DNA of 64,000 nt from Massilia eurypsychrophila (GTDB taxonomy: Bacteria; Pseudomonadota; Gammaproteobacteria; Burkholderiales; Burkholderiaceae_D), in NCBI RefSeq assembly GCF_002760655.1, contig NZ_PDOC01000021.1:1-64000 (forward strand), in the 5' to 3' direction. The notes beneath the pieces are model-generated. The model was given only the letters and a program-made list of their open reading frames with translations. It did not search any database and was not told where the DNA came from. This document shows positions 8,646 through 18,331 of the stretch, in pieces; positions within the stretch are counted from its first letter, which is position 1, and each line of letters begins with the position of its first letter. The position numbers and the translations under genes are program-made.

Positions 8646-9854
8646 ATGGCTCTCCTCAATTTCGACGTCACCAACAAGCCGCGCCAGGCCTACGCCAGCA
8701 TGGCGATCCTGCTGATCGGCTTGCTGATCTTCCCGTTCGTTGCCGCCCAGTACGGCAACTCGTGGGTGCGGATCATCGACATCGCGCTGCTCTACATCAT
8801 GCTGGCGCTCGGGCTGAACATCGTGGTCGGCTTCGCCGGCCTGCTCGACCTCGGCTACATCGCCTTCTTCGCCGTCGGCGCCTACCTGACCGGATTGCTG
8901 GCGTCGCCGCAGTTCGCCATGCTGCTCGAATCGATCGTCAACTACAACCCGACAGTCGGCAATGCGCTGGTGTCGGTCTTCGGACCGGAGATCGCGCAGA
9001 ACGGCATCCACCTGTCGGTATGGATCATCGTGCCGCTCGCGGCGCTGGTGGCGGGCTTCTTCGGCGCCTTGCTCGGCGCGCCGACGCTGAAGCTGCGCGG
9101 CGACTACCTGGCCATCGTCACGCTCGGCTTCGGCGAAATTATCCGCATCTTCATGAACAACCTGAACGACCCGATCAACTTCACCAACGGTCCACAGGGC
9201 ATCAACTCGATCGACCCGATCCGGATCTTCGCCGTCAACCTGGCCGGCGAGCCCGGTTCGCGCGCCAACGTCATCATCGGCGACTTTTCAATGCCGTCGG
9301 TGAACGCCTACTATTTCCTGTTCCTGTTCCTGTGCATCGCCATCGTGTTCGTCACCTCGCGCCTGCAGCATTCGCGCCTGGGCCGCGCCTGGGTGGCGAT
9401 TCGCGAAGACGAAATCGCCGCCAAGGCGATGGGCATCAACACGCGCAATGTCAAGCTGCTGGCGTTTTCGATGGGCGCATCGTTCGGCGGCGTGGCCGGC
9501 GCCATGTTCGCCTCGTTCCAGGGCTTCGTGTCGCCCGAATCGTTCTCGCTGACCGAATCGATCGCCGTGCTGGCGATGGTGGTGCTGGGCGGCATTGGCC
9601 ACATTCCGGGCGTCATCATGGGCGGCGTGCTGCTGGCGGCCTTGCCCGAAGTGCTGCGCCACATCGTCGAGCCGGTCCAGATGGCCGTCTTCGGCAAGAT
9701 CGTCATCGAGTCCGAAGTGCTGCGTCAATTGCTGTACGGCCTGGCGCTGGTGCTGATCATGCTGAATCGTCCGGCCGGCCTGTGGCCGTCGCCGAAACAC
9801 GAAGACCGGCCCGAAGCGGCCGAGACCAACAAGGCCGAAGTGTTTCCGGCCTGA
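8646..9854 (+). CDS. livM: branched-chain amino acid ABC transporter permease LivM
   Basis: Second membrane permease of the branched-chain amino acid importer, 402 aa. It shows the LivM signatures ALGLNIVVGFAGLLDLGYIAF and the coupling region RAWVAIREDEIAAKAMGIN, followed by VLGGIGHIPGVIMGG. Multiple hydrophobic helices place it in the inner membrane. It follows livH by 17 nt and has an AAAGGA box before the ATG. The hydrophilic C-terminal tail (KHEDRPEAAETNKAEVFPA) is longer than the membrane part needs. Confidence 0.95.
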   Translation: MALLNFDVTNKPRQAYASMAILLIGLLIFPFVAAQYGNSWVRIIDIALLYIMLALGLNIVVGFAGLLDLGYIAFFAVGAYLTGLLASPQFAMLLESIVNYNPTVGNALVSVFGPEIAQNGIHLSVWIIVPLAALVAGFFGALLGAPTLKLRGDYLAIVTLGFGEIIRIFMNNLNDPINFTNGPQGINSIDPIRIFAVNLAGEPGSRANVIIGDFSMPSVNAYYFLFLFLCIAIVFVTSRLQHSRLGRAWVAIREDEIAAKAMGINTRNVKLLAFSMGASFGGVAGAMFASFQGFVSPESFSLTESIAVLAMVVLGGIGHIPGVIMGGVLLAALPEVLRHIVEPVQMAVFGKIVIESEVLRQLLYGLALVLIMLNRPAGLWPSPKHEDRPEAAETNKAEVFPA

Positions 9855-9877
9855 TGGCCGCGCAAGGACAAGCAATC

Positions 9878-10647
9878 ATGAGCGAACAGATCATTCTTAA
9901 CATCGCCGGCGTCAACAAGCGCTTCGGCGGCCTGCAGGCGCTGACTGAAGTCGGCATCAAGATCATGAAAGGCCAGATCTACGGCCTGATCGGACCGAAC
10001 GGCGCCGGCAAGACCACCTTCTTCAACGTCATTACCGGGCTGTACCAGCCCGACACCGGCACCTTCGAGCTGGCCGGCAAACCGTATTCGCCGTCGGCGC
10101 CGCACGAAGTGGCCAAGGCCGGCATCGCCCGCACGTTCCAGAACATCCGCCTGTTTGGCGAGATGACGGCGCTCGAAAACGTCATGGTCGGGCGCCACGT
10201 GCGCTCGCACCAGGGCGTGTTCGGCGCGGTGTTTCGCCACAAGGCGGCGCGCATCGAAGAAGCGTCGATCCGTGCGCGCGCCCAGGAGCTGCTCGACTTT
10301 GTCGGCATCGGCCAGTTCGCCAACCGCACCGCCAAGTTCCTGTCGTACGGCGACCAGCGCCGGCTCGAGATTGCCCGTGCGCTGGCGACCGACCCGCAAC
10401 TGCTGGCGCTGGACGAACCGGCCGCCGGCATGAACGCGACCGAAAAGCTGGCGCTGCGCGAACTGCTGGTCAAGATCAAGAACGAAGGCAAGACCGTGCT
10501 GCTGATCGAGCACGACGTCAAGCTGATGATGGGCCTGTGCGACCGCATCACCGTGCTCGAGTACGGCAAACCGATCGCCGAAGGCTTACCGGCCGACATA
10601 CAAAAGAATCAGGCAGTCATCGACGCCTACCTCGGAGGCGCGCATAA

Positions 10648-10651
<4 letters not shown>
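9878..10651 (+). CDS. livG: branched-chain amino acid ABC transporter ATP-binding protein LivG
   Basis: A 257-aa ABC ATPase with Walker A GPNGAGKTT, the LivG-specific GIARTFQNIRLF stretch at the Q-loop, signature LSYGDQRRLEIARAL (a known LivG variant of LSGGQ) and Walker B LLALDEPAAGMN. It powers LivH/LivM with LivF. The start at 9878 follows an AAGGA box; an in-frame ATG at 9854 overlapping the livM stop would add eight residues. The stop overlaps the livF start by 4 nt (ATGA), suggesting translational coupling. Confidence 0.95.
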
Positions 10652-11370
<719 letters not shown>

Positions 11371-11407
11371 CCCTGACACCAGCTTTTTGCATGAAAGATC
11401 CGGACGA

Positions 11408-11437
11408 AAAAAAGCCTCGACGAATCGAGGCTTTTTT
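11408..11437. terminator. bidirectional intrinsic terminator between livF and phasin gene
   Basis: AAAAAAGCCTCGA at 11408-11420 pairs with TCGAGGCTTTTTT at 11425-11437 around a 4-nt loop. The gene on each side converges on it, so it can end both the liv operon and the phasin transcript. Confidence 0.93.
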
Positions 11438-11459
11438 ATTCCGGCCAGGCCGGTGAGGA

Positions 11460-12017
11460 TTACTTCTTGCCAGCGACTTTCTGGGCAGCCTGGGTGAACT
11501 GGTTCACGGCTGCGGTCACGTTGGTTTCGATCGCTTCAGCGGCTTGCTTGCCGGTCTTGGTCAGCTGCTCGTAGCCGGCGTTTGCATTGCCCAGCGACGC
11601 TTTGAAGGCGGCAACAACATTCTCCGAACCGGCAGGCGCGTTCTTGCTCACTTCGTCGACCAGGCTGATGACCTTGCGGTTGGTTTCAGCGATCTGCGTT
11701 TCGGCGGCGCTGGTGAACTCGGCCTGGGTGCCGGCAACGATCGCAGCGACTTGCTTGCTGTACGACATTGCTTTTTCGGCGGTAGGCTGGGTCTGTGCAG
11801 CGGCCAGCGAGAAGAATTCTTGCGGATCCTTGGCAGCGAGGAGTTGGCGCGCAGCAGCCGACGACTCTTCCAGCGATGCCTTGGCGGCGGTGATGTTCAG
11901 CTCGACCAGCTTTTCCATGCCTTCGAAGGCCTTGGCAGTCAGCGACGAGAAAACGGCGAACTGCTGTTCGAAATTGGCTTTGGTGGCGTTCGAAAACTGC
12001 TCAGGGATTGCAAACAT
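11460..12017 (-). CDS. phaP: phasin family protein (PHA granule coat)
   Basis: A 185-aa protein of the TIGR01841/PF09361 phasin type: the N-terminus [20 protein letters not shown] is typical, and the rest is an Ala/Glu-rich amphipathic helix without cysteines. Phasins coat polyhydroxyalkanoate granules. ATG 12017 is chosen for its GGAG box and the family N-terminus; an upstream extension to 12128 has no support. Two TGC-N3-GCA motifs lie upstream and look like PhaR sites. No phaC, phaA, phaB or phaR gene is in the window. Genomes of this group usually carry several phasins, so the symbol marks the family, not a proven orthologue. Confidence 0.9.
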   Translation of the reverse strand: MFAIPEQFSNATKANFEQQFAVFSSLTAKAFEGMEKLVELNITAAKASLEESSAAARQLLAAKDPQEFFSLAAAQTQPTAEKAMSYSKQVAAIVAGTQAEFTSAAETQIAETNRKVISLVDEVSKNAPAGSENVVAAFKASLGNANAGYEQLTKTGKQAAEAIETNVTAAVNQFTQAAQKVAGKK

Positions 12018-12112
12018 ATAATTCTCCAATGATTGTTGAATAACGTTAATAACGAATGTTGCTAGATACCGGGGAAGCAGGTGAAGTCTGTACATCTCTC
12101 GCCGGACATATA

Positions 12113-12128
12113 TTGTGCAGCGCAACAA
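12113..12128. promoter_or_regulatory. candidate PhaR operator 1 upstream of phasin
   Basis: TTGTGCAGCGCAACAA contains TGC-N3-GCA with flanking TTG/CAA symmetry, about 96 nt upstream of the phasin start. PhaR repressors bind TGC-N3-GCA type, TGC-rich sites near phasin genes. A second site with the same layout follows 45 nt away. Confidence 0.45.
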
Positions 12129-12166
12129 AGTCTATTTTACTGAATTTTTATGGAACGTCAAGCACT

Positions 12167-12184
12167 TTTGGTGCGGTGCACAAA
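12167..12184. promoter_or_regulatory. candidate PhaR operator 2 upstream of phasin
   Basis: TTTTGGTGCGGTGCACAA has the same TGC-N3-GCA core with flanking TTG/CAA bases as the site at 12113. Two similar sites in one promoter region strengthen both calls, though neither is proven. Confidence 0.45.
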
Positions 12185-12367
12185 TTAAAATTAAGTCAAG
12201 TCGAGTTATCACGGAAACAATATGCAGCGGGAATCAAACCTACCCATTCCTCATAGGGATTGGGGTGGGGAAACATCTTCGGCGCGCCCATGATAGACTT
12301 AATCCATCGCGCTTCCTGCCTGCTGATTCGGCGCATCGGCTGTATTGTCCCTTTGCGTTCCTGATTG

Positions 12368-13273
12368 ATGTCAAACCTTCCGTCCGATGTTGCAGCGCGT
12401 TCCACTCCAGCCTGGCTCTCGCCGGTGCCCATCTTCTTCGTACTGCTGTGGAGCACCGGCTTTATCGTCGCCAAGTTCGGCCTGCCGTACGCCCCGCCTT
12501 TAACCTTCCTGATCCTGCGCTGCGCCGGCGTGCTGGTGCTGCTGGTGCCGTGCGTGCTGATCTGGCGGGCGCCGTGGCCGCAGGCGGCCGGCATCGGCCA
12601 CATCGCGGTGGCCGGCATTCTGCTGCAGGCGGGCTACCTCGCCGGCGTCTGGTGCGCCATCAAGCTCGGCATGCCGGCCGGACTGTCCGCGCTGATTGTC
12701 GGCATGCAGCCGATTCTCACTGCCGCGGCCGCGCCGCTGATTGGCGAGACGGTGCGCCCGCGTCAATGGCTGGGACTGGCGTTCGGACTCGGCGGCGTAG
12801 CGCTGGTGGTGGCCGCCAAGATCAACCTGGTCGGCCTGTCGGCGCTGTCGATCGCGTTTTGCGTGGCGGCGCTGTTCTCCATTACCGTCGGCACCATGTA
12901 CCAGAAGCGCTTTTGCCCGCGCTTCGACTTGCGCACCGGCAGCGTGATCCAGTTTACGGCGACCATGCTGCTGCTGCTGCCGGCAGCCGTGCTGTTCGAA
13001 GACTTCGACCTCGGCTTGAAGACGGTGGCGTGGACGCCAAATTTCATCGGCGCCTTGCTGTGGTCGGTGCTGGCGCTGTCGATCGGCGCCATCTTCCTGC
13101 TGTTTAAGTTACTGCGCCGCAGCGACGCCACCCAGGTGACCAGCCTGCTGTACCTGACGCCGCCGACGACTGCGGTGATGGCCTGGATGGCATTCGGCGA
13201 GGCGTTCAGCCTGCTCGGTATACTTGGTATGGTGCTTGCCGTTATCGGCGTTGTATTTGTAGTCAAAAAATAA
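12368..13273 (+). CDS. DMT superfamily (EamA) transporter
   Basis: A 301-aa inner-membrane protein with about ten hydrophobic helices and the two-fold EamA repeat. The first half shows FVLLWSTGFIVAKFGLPYAPPLTFLILR and the second ends with TSLLYLTPPTTAVMAWMAFGE, typical of drug/metabolite exporters. The substrate is unknown. A TTG directly precedes the chosen ATG and is not needed. It lies 10 nt before the nitroreductase gene, so the two are probably co-transcribed. Confidence 0.9.
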   Translation: MSNLPSDVAARSTPAWLSPVPIFFVLLWSTGFIVAKFGLPYAPPLTFLILRCAGVLVLLVPCVLIWRAPWPQAAGIGHIAVAGILLQAGYLAGVWCAIKLGMPAGLSALIVGMQPILTAAAAPLIGETVRPRQWLGLAFGLGGVALVVAAKINLVGLSALSIAFCVAALFSITVGTMYQKRFCPRFDLRTGSVIQFTATMLLLLPAAVLFEDFDLGLKTVAWTPNFIGALLWSVLALSIGAIFLLFKLLRRSDATQVTSLLYLTPPTTAVMAWMAFGEAFSLLGILGMVLAVIGVVFVVKK

Positions 13274-13283
13274 GGAGCTTCCA

Positions 13284-13979
13284 ATGATCTCGAACCAGCA
13301 GCAGCTAGCAGTCGACAATGCCATCGTCTCGCGCCGCTCGATCCGCGCCTTCCTGCCGACCCCGGTCGCGCGGGAAGACATCGAAGCGATCCTCGAGGTC
13401 AGCGCACGCGCGCCGTCGGGCACCAACATCCAGCCATGGAAAGTGACGGTGCTGACCGGCGACGCCAAGGAGCGCCTGTCGGCGGCGATCCTGGCGGTGT
13501 ACGGCGACAAGGACGCGGCCGCCGCCCACACCGAGGAGTACAACTATTACCCGCGCCAGTGGGTGTCGCCGTTCATCGAGCGCCGCCGCAAGGTCGGCTG
13601 GGACCTGTACGCGCTGCTCGGCCTGACGCGCGAAGACAAGGCCGGGATGGCTGCCCAGCACGGGCGCAACTACCGTTTCTTCGACGCCCCCGTCGGCCTG
13701 ATCTTCACGATCGACCGCGTGCTCGAGCAAGGTTCCTGGTTGGACTATGGCATGTTCTTGCAGAACATAATGGTGGCAGCGCGCGGGCGCGGACTCGATA
13801 CTTGCCCACAGGCCGCGTTCACCCAGTTCCACCGCATCATCGCCGAGCAACTGTCGCTGCCATCCAGCGAAACGGTGGTGTGCGGCATGGCGCTCGGCTA
13901 CGCCGACGTCGAAAAAATCGAGAATTCCTTGATCACGGAGCGCGCTTCGGTTGCCCAGTTTGTACGGTTTCTCGAATAA
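13284..13979 (+). CDS. nitroreductase family protein
   Basis: A 231-aa FMN-dependent oxidoreductase. SRRSIRAFLPTPVAREDIEAIL and SARAPSGTNIQPWK near the N-terminus are the FMN-binding signature of the nitroreductase fold, and the C-terminal part carries VVCGMALGYAD. The homodimeric enzymes reduce nitro compounds or quinones with NAD(P)H. The physiological substrate cannot be read. A GGAG box precedes the ATG. Located 10 nt after the DMT exporter, which hints at a detoxification pair, but that is inference. Confidence 0.92.
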   Translation: MISNQQQLAVDNAIVSRRSIRAFLPTPVAREDIEAILEVSARAPSGTNIQPWKVTVLTGDAKERLSAAILAVYGDKDAAAAHTEEYNYYPRQWVSPFIERRRKVGWDLYALLGLTREDKAGMAAQHGRNYRFFDAPVGLIFTIDRVLEQGSWLDYGMFLQNIMVAARGRGLDTCPQAAFTQFHRIIAEQLSLPSSETVVCGMALGYADVEKIENSLITERASVAQFVRFLE

Positions 13980-14065
13980 AGTCGTACACTGTTGACTAAC
14001 AACGAACGCATATCGACGCGACCGTTGCGCAGTTGCATAAGTATTCCTTTAAAGGTTAAATTCGC

Positions 14066-14093
14066 TTGCCATTGCTGAGTGTTTTGCTACACT
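14066..14093 (+). promoter_or_regulatory. sigma-70 promoter of the PBP7 gene
   Basis: TTGCCA (14066-14071) and TACACT (14088-14093) with a 16-nt spacer, about 40 nt upstream of the start codon at 14133. Confidence 0.6.
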
Positions 14094-14132
14094 GCAACGA
14101 GTGTTCCTCGGTTCGCCTCAAAGGATTTACAG

Positions 14133-15179
14133 ATGTTTAAGCTTGCGTTGGGCGCCATTGTTTCGTTGCTGTTCATCCTCACGCCGGCGTCCGCCGCGAG
14201 CACGGAAGCACGCCCACAGGCAACGTCTGTCAAGAAACATACTGTCAAGAAACCGGCCAGGCGCAAGGTGCAGGCGAGTGCGGTGGCCAAGGAGCGGCCG
14301 CGCATTGCCAAGCGCATCATCGTGCTCCGTGGCAAGCGTTCGGTCATCTACCGGCCTGTGCGCAGCGCCAACTTCATTCCCATCCGCACCGCTGGCGATG
14401 TCGCCGGCCTGAACCTCACGCGTGATCCGCTAGCGCTCGCTTCCAGCGTCGCCTTCGTGCTCGATCAGGCCAATTCGGAAGTGCTGTTCGAAAAGAACGC
14501 CAACGTCGCGCTGCCGATCGCCTCGATCACCAAGCTGATGACCGGCCTGGTCGTCGTGCACGCGCAGCAGGACATGAACGAAATGCTCACCATTACCGAC
14601 GACGACGTCGACCGCGAGAAGCACACCAGTTCGCGCCTGCGTGTCGGCGCGCGCATGACGCGCGGGAGCCTGCTGCACATTGCGTTGATGAGTTCGGAAA
14701 ATCGCGCCGCCGCCGCCCTGGGCCGCAACTATCCGGGTGGCACGGCCGCCTTCGTCGCGGCGATGAATGCCAAGGCGCGCCTGCTCGGCATGAACGATAC
14801 GCGCTATGTGGACTCGAGTGGCCTGTCGAGCCGCAACATCGCCAGCGCGCGCGACTTGGCCAAGCTTGCCGTCGTGGCGCACCAGGAACCGCTGCTGCGC
14901 GAGTATTCCACCGATCCGAAATCGGTCGTCGACGCCAGCGGGCGCATGATGCACTACTCGAACACCAACTACCTGGTGGCCAGTCCCGACTGGGACATCG
15001 GCCTGCAAAAGACCGGCTTCATCAACGAAGCAGGGCGCTGCCTGGTCATGCAAACGATGATCCAGGGGCGCGCGGTGATCATGGTGTTCCTCGATTCGAA
15101 GGGCAAGCAGTCGCGCACTGCCGATGCCGGGCGCATGCGCCGCTGGCTCGAAGCGCTCAAGCCGCCAGGCGTCGGTTAA
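14133..15179 (+). CDS. pbpG: D-alanyl-D-alanine endopeptidase (PBP7 type)
   Basis: A 348-aa secreted serine peptidase of family S11. A signal peptide spans about residues 1-21 (ending PASAAS), followed by a basic linker of about 60 residues rich in Lys/Arg. The catalytic motifs are all present: SITK (Ser131, Lys134), SEN (Ser188-Asn190) and KTG (293-295). Such enzymes cut D-Ala-meso-DAP cross-links in peptidoglycan. ATG 14133 is used because it starts the signal peptide and follows AAGGA; a longer reading is not supported. The gene converges with the IclR gene, 3 nt between stops. Confidence 0.93.
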   Translation: MFKLALGAIVSLLFILTPASAASTEARPQATSVKKHTVKKPARRKVQASAVAKERPRIAKRIIVLRGKRSVIYRPVRSANFIPIRTAGDVAGLNLTRDPLALASSVAFVLDQANSEVLFEKNANVALPIASITKLMTGLVVVHAQQDMNEMLTITDDDVDREKHTSSRLRVGARMTRGSLLHIALMSSENRAAAALGRNYPGGTAAFVAAMNAKARLLGMNDTRYVDSSGLSSRNIASARDLAKLAVVAHQEPLLREYSTDPKSVVDASGRMMHYSNTNYLVASPDWDIGLQKTGFINEAGRCLVMQTMIQGRAVIMVFLDSKGKQSRTADAGRMRRWLEALKPPGVG

Positions 15180-15182
15180 GCG

Positions 15183-15956
15183 CTACGGCGTGTAGCCGAG
15201 CGTGGCCGAAATCTGGCCGGCCGTTTGCGTCAGGTCTTCCAGCCATTCTTCCTGCAGCCGGTCGGCCGGCGCCGAGATCGACAGCCCTGCGATGAGCTTG
15301 CCGGTATCGTCGTGGATGCCGGCCGCCATGCAGCGCACCCCCAGCTCCAGCTCTTCGTTGTCGCGCGCATAGCCGCGCGAACGCACCAGGCTCAGCTCAC
15401 GCTCGAGTTTGCCCAGGTCGGTGATCGAATTCTTGTTGTGCCCGGCAAGTCCGGTGCGCGTCGCGTACGAGCGGATCGCCTTCGGGTCGTCGACCGACAA
15501 AAACAGCTTGCCGGTCGATGTCAGGTGCAATGGACCGCGCCCGCCGATCGCCCGCACCACTTGCATGCCGGAGCGCTCGGAAAATGCGCGGTCGATGTAG
15601 ACGATCTCGTCGCCCTGGCGCACCGACAAGTTGATGGTCTGCTGAGTTTTCTTGTGCAGCGCACGCATGTAGTCGAGCGCCGCCTCGCGCACCGACAGCC
15701 GGCTCTTGACCACATTGCCCAGTTCCAGCAATCGCATGCCGAGCCGGTAGGTGCCCGGCTCGACCCGGTCGACGAAACGGGTAATGACCATGTCATTGAG
15801 GATGCGGTGCGCCGTTGAGGGATGCAGGCCAGACACCTTCGACAACTCCTTCAGGCTGACCGGATCGCTGTAGGTCGCTAGCGCGTCGAGCAGCGCGACC
15901 ATGCGTTCGATCACTTGAATCGAGGTTTTCGGCGCTTCGACTGAGTCAATTTTCAT
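15183..15956 (-). CDS. IclR family transcriptional regulator
   Basis: A 257-aa protein with an N-terminal winged helix-turn-helix (SLKELSKVSGLHPSTAHRIL at about residues 34-53) and a C-terminal IclR effector domain (RSGMQVVRAIGGRGPLHLTSTGK; AAGIHDDTGKLIAGLSIS). IclR proteins bind small carbon compounds and control catabolic genes. No catabolic operon is adjacent, so the target is unknown; the nearest divergent gene is dgkA. The region between them is AT-rich with GTATA/TATAC half-sites around 15978-15997, possibly an autoregulatory site. Confidence 0.92.
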   Translation of the reverse strand: MKIDSVEAPKTSIQVIERMVALLDALATYSDPVSLKELSKVSGLHPSTAHRILNDMVITRFVDRVEPGTYRLGMRLLELGNVVKSRLSVREAALDYMRALHKKTQQTINLSVRQGDEIVYIDRAFSERSGMQVVRAIGGRGPLHLTSTGKLFLSVDDPKAIRSYATRTGLAGHNKNSITDLGKLERELSLVRSRGYARDNEELELGVRCMAAGIHDDTGKLIAGLSISAPADRLQEEWLEDLTQTAGQISATLGYTP

Positions 15957-16061
15957 GATGTGGTTGGTGCGGTGCAGTATATATGTCTCTTTATACCATA
16001 ATGTGAAAAGGATTGGCAAACACCGGGCGCGTTGTCCCCATCGCGGCCGGGGCGGCGCATA

Positions 16062-16481
16062 ATGGCGCATCACATGCCATTTATCAAACTTCCCATGGTC
16101 CAGCCAGTCAGCGATTTCAAAAGCAAGAACGGTGTCAAGCGCATCGTTTCAGCCTTCTCCTATTCGATGGACGGCTTCCGCGCGGCCTGGCAGAACGAAG
16201 CCGCGTTTCGCCAGGAAATGCTGGTCGTGGTGATCGGCACCGTCACGGCGCTGAGCATGAAGATCTCCGCCTTCGAGAAGCTGATGCTGGTCGCCGTGCT
16301 GGTGTTTGTGCTGGTTGTCGAACTGATCAACTCGGCCATCGAGGCGGTGGTCGACCGCATCTCGCTCGAGCCCCATCCGCTGTCGAAAAATGCCAAGGAC
16401 CTCGGCAGCGCGGCGGTCGCGCTGGCGATCGGCATTGCCGCCGCGGCCTGGGCCGTGGTGCTGTTCAACCGTTTCTACTAG
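16062..16481 (+). CDS. dgkA: diacylglycerol kinase
   Basis: Small integral membrane kinase that phosphorylates diacylglycerol to phosphatidic acid. The conserved part matches DgkA: SMDGFRAAWQNEAAFRQE, then VELINSAIEAVVDRIS (active-site Glu and Asn) and SKNAKDLGSAAVA, with three membrane helices. The product is about 139 aa from ATG 16062; the family is about 120 aa. Later ATGs at 16074 and 16095 would give 135 or 128 aa. No ribosome-binding site is clearly better for one start, so the first ~12 residues are uncertain. Confidence 0.9.
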   Translation: MAHHMPFIKLPMVQPVSDFKSKNGVKRIVSAFSYSMDGFRAAWQNEAAFRQEMLVVVIGTVTALSMKISAFEKLMLVAVLVFVLVVELINSAIEAVVDRISLEPHPLSKNAKDLGSAAVALAIGIAAAAWAVVLFNRFY

Positions 16482-16715
16482 CGCTTATTCGTAGCAGGTG
16501 GCAACGGCGCCACCCCGAGTGCTGGCGTGTGGTCCAGGACGACTCTGGTCGCCGCCGCTGCGCTCGGTCACAGCAATGCCGAATCCGGCCTCGGCGACTG
16601 GCCGCCGGGTTGGGAGAAGTTGCACTTATTATATGATCGGGCGCACAATGGACATCCGGCGTTGCCGGCATGAGCATTGGCGCGCCTGACCCTTTCAACA
16701 CCTCTGGAGACCACC

Positions 16716-17354
16716 ATGACATTACGCTTGGGCGACATCGCCCCTGATTTCGAGCAGGATTCCTCAATTGGCAAGATCAAGTTCCACGAGTGGGCGGGCG
16801 ACTCGTGGGTGGTATTGTTTTCCCACCCGGCCGACTTCACCCCGGTCTGCACTACCGAGCTCGGCCTGACCGCCAAGCTCAAGCCCGAGTTCGAGAAACG
16901 CAACGTCAAGGCGATCGCGTTGTCGGTCGACCCGGCCGAAGCCCACAAGAACTGGATCCGCGACATCGAAGAGACCCAGCAGACCGTGGTCGGCTTTCCG
17001 ATCATTGCCGACGAGGACAAAACGGTATCGGTGCTGTACGACATGATCCACCCGAACCAGTCGGTGACGGCGACGGTGCGCTCGCTGTTCATCATCGACC
17101 CGCAGAAGAAGGTGCGGCTGACGATCACCTATCCGATGAGCACCGGGCGCAATTTCGACGAAGTGCTGCGGGTGATCGACGCGCTGCAGCTGACCGACAA
17201 GCACACGGTCGCCACGCCCGGCAACTGGCGCGACGGCGATGACGTGATCATCCCGCTGACGGTGCAAGATCCCGAGGTGATCAAGCAGAAGTATCCAAAG
17301 GGATTCACTGCGGAGCGGCCATATTTGCGGATGACGCCGCAGCCGAACAAGTAA
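16716..17354 (+). CDS. 1-Cys peroxiredoxin (Prx6 type)
   Basis: A 212-aa peroxidase that reduces hydrogen peroxide and organic peroxides. The peroxidatic Cys45 lies in HPADFTPVCTTE, the Prx6 motif, and no resolving cysteine is visible. The long C-terminal domain (PGNWRDGDDVIIP, RPYLRMTPQP) is typical of Prx6/AhpC2-like proteins. ATG 16716 follows a TGGAGA box; an in-frame extension to 16677 lacks support. Downstream is a clear terminator; upstream lies a 234-nt gap after dgkA. Confidence 0.95.
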   Translation: MTLRLGDIAPDFEQDSSIGKIKFHEWAGDSWVVLFSHPADFTPVCTTELGLTAKLKPEFEKRNVKAIALSVDPAEAHKNWIRDIEETQQTVVGFPIIADEDKTVSVLYDMIHPNQSVTATVRSLFIIDPQKKVRLTITYPMSTGRNFDEVLRVIDALQLTDKHTVATPGNWRDGDDVIIPLTVQDPEVIKQKYPKGFTAERPYLRMTPQPNK

Positions 17355-17370
17355 CTCGAGCAACGCAACG

Positions 17371-17394
17371 AACGCGCCTCCGGGCGCGTTTTTT
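17371..17394 (+). terminator. intrinsic terminator after peroxiredoxin gene
   Basis: AACGCGCC (17371-17378) pairs with GGCGCGTT (17383-17390) around TCCG, and TTTT follows. Confidence 0.88.
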
Positions 17395-17508
17395 GGCCGC
17401 CAACGAGCTCGGTCGCCAGGCCGACTTTGAACGCATAAGCAAATAAGATAACCGTTGTTTGGCATATCGCTCAGTTAGCTTAACCTTGCAGCTAACTTGA
17501 GGGACCAT

Positions 17509-18282
17509 ATGCTTCTGACTTATATCATTTCCGGATTCGCCGTAGGCTTGCTCGTCGGCATGACCGGAGTCGGCGGTGGCTCATTGATGACCCCGCTGCT
17601 GACCTTGCTGTTCGGCGTGCCGCCATCGGTCGCGGTCGGCACCGACTTGGCATTCGCCTCGATCACCAAGACCGCCGGCACCTTCACCCATCGCCTGCGC
17701 GACACCATCCGCTGGGACATCGTGCGCGCGCTATGCGTCGGCGCCTTGCCCGCCGCGGTGCTGGCCACGCTGGCGCTCAAGCAGTTCGGCGCCCTCGACA
17801 AGGAAATCGGCCAGGTGATCCGTTATTCGATCGCCGGCTCGGTCCTGCTGACGGTCACCGCGCTGCTGTTCAAGCCGCGCATGCTGGCCTGGATCAATGC
17901 CAAGCCAAGCCGCCAGTTGCACGGCCGCCCGCTGTTTATCGCGACCGTCGTCTCCGGCGCCGTGCTCGGCGTGCTGGTGACGGTGTCGTCGATCGGCGCC
18001 GGCGCCATCGGCGCCACCTTGCTGGTGATGCTGTATCCACGCATGAGCTCGGCTGAAGTGGCCGGCACCGACATCGCCTACGCCGTGCCGCTGACCGCCA
18101 TTGCCGCGTTCGGCCACTGGTGGCTCGGCTCGATCGACTGGAACCTGCTCGGTGCGCTGCTGGTCGGGTCGGTGCCCGGCATCATGATCGGATCGTACGG
18201 CGCGCGCGCCGTGCCCGAGCGTTTCCTGCGCGGCCTGCTGGCTGCAACCTTGACCGGCGTGGCCGCGAAACTGATTTACTAG
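17509..18282 (+). CDS. TSUP (TauE/SafE) family membrane permease
   Basis: A 257-aa protein with about eight hydrophobic helices and the TSUP signature GFAVGLLVGMTGVGGGSLMTPLL at the N-terminus, repeated in the second half (VSSIGAGAIGATLLVMLYP). Family members move sulfite, sulfonates or other organic anions across the inner membrane. It stands 108 nt upstream of the cysTWA sulfate genes in the same direction, which favours a sulfur anion as substrate. ATG 17509 is preceded by GAGGGA; a TTG at 17497 is an unlikely alternative. Confidence 0.9.
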   Translation: MLLTYIISGFAVGLLVGMTGVGGGSLMTPLLTLLFGVPPSVAVGTDLAFASITKTAGTFTHRLRDTIRWDIVRALCVGALPAAVLATLALKQFGALDKEIGQVIRYSIAGSVLLTVTALLFKPRMLAWINAKPSRQLHGRPLFIATVVSGAVLGVLVTVSSIGAGAIGATLLVMLYPRMSSAEVAGTDIAYAVPLTAIAAFGHWWLGSIDWNLLGALLVGSVPGIMIGSYGARAVPERFLRGLLAATLTGVAAKLIY

Positions 18283-18331
18283 TTCTTAATAGCCAATTCG
18301 TCTATGCAAATGCGAAATGCTTCGTTTGCGT

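Larger units (their letters stand above)
12018..12367. other. 350-nt divergent intergenic region, phasin / DMT transporter
   Basis: Relatively AT-rich gap between the divergent phasin and DMT transporter genes. It holds the phasin ribosome-binding site (GGAG at about 12025), two candidate PhaR motifs (12113-12128 and 12167-12184), and the promoter of the transporter gene, which I could not pin down. No credible coding sequence was seen. Confidence 0.6.

Noticed and set aside
16482-16715. RNA element in the 234-nt gap between dgkA and the peroxiredoxin gene
   Set aside because: One short hairpin GGTGGC/GCCACC lies near 16497, without a T tract or other structure I can recognise.
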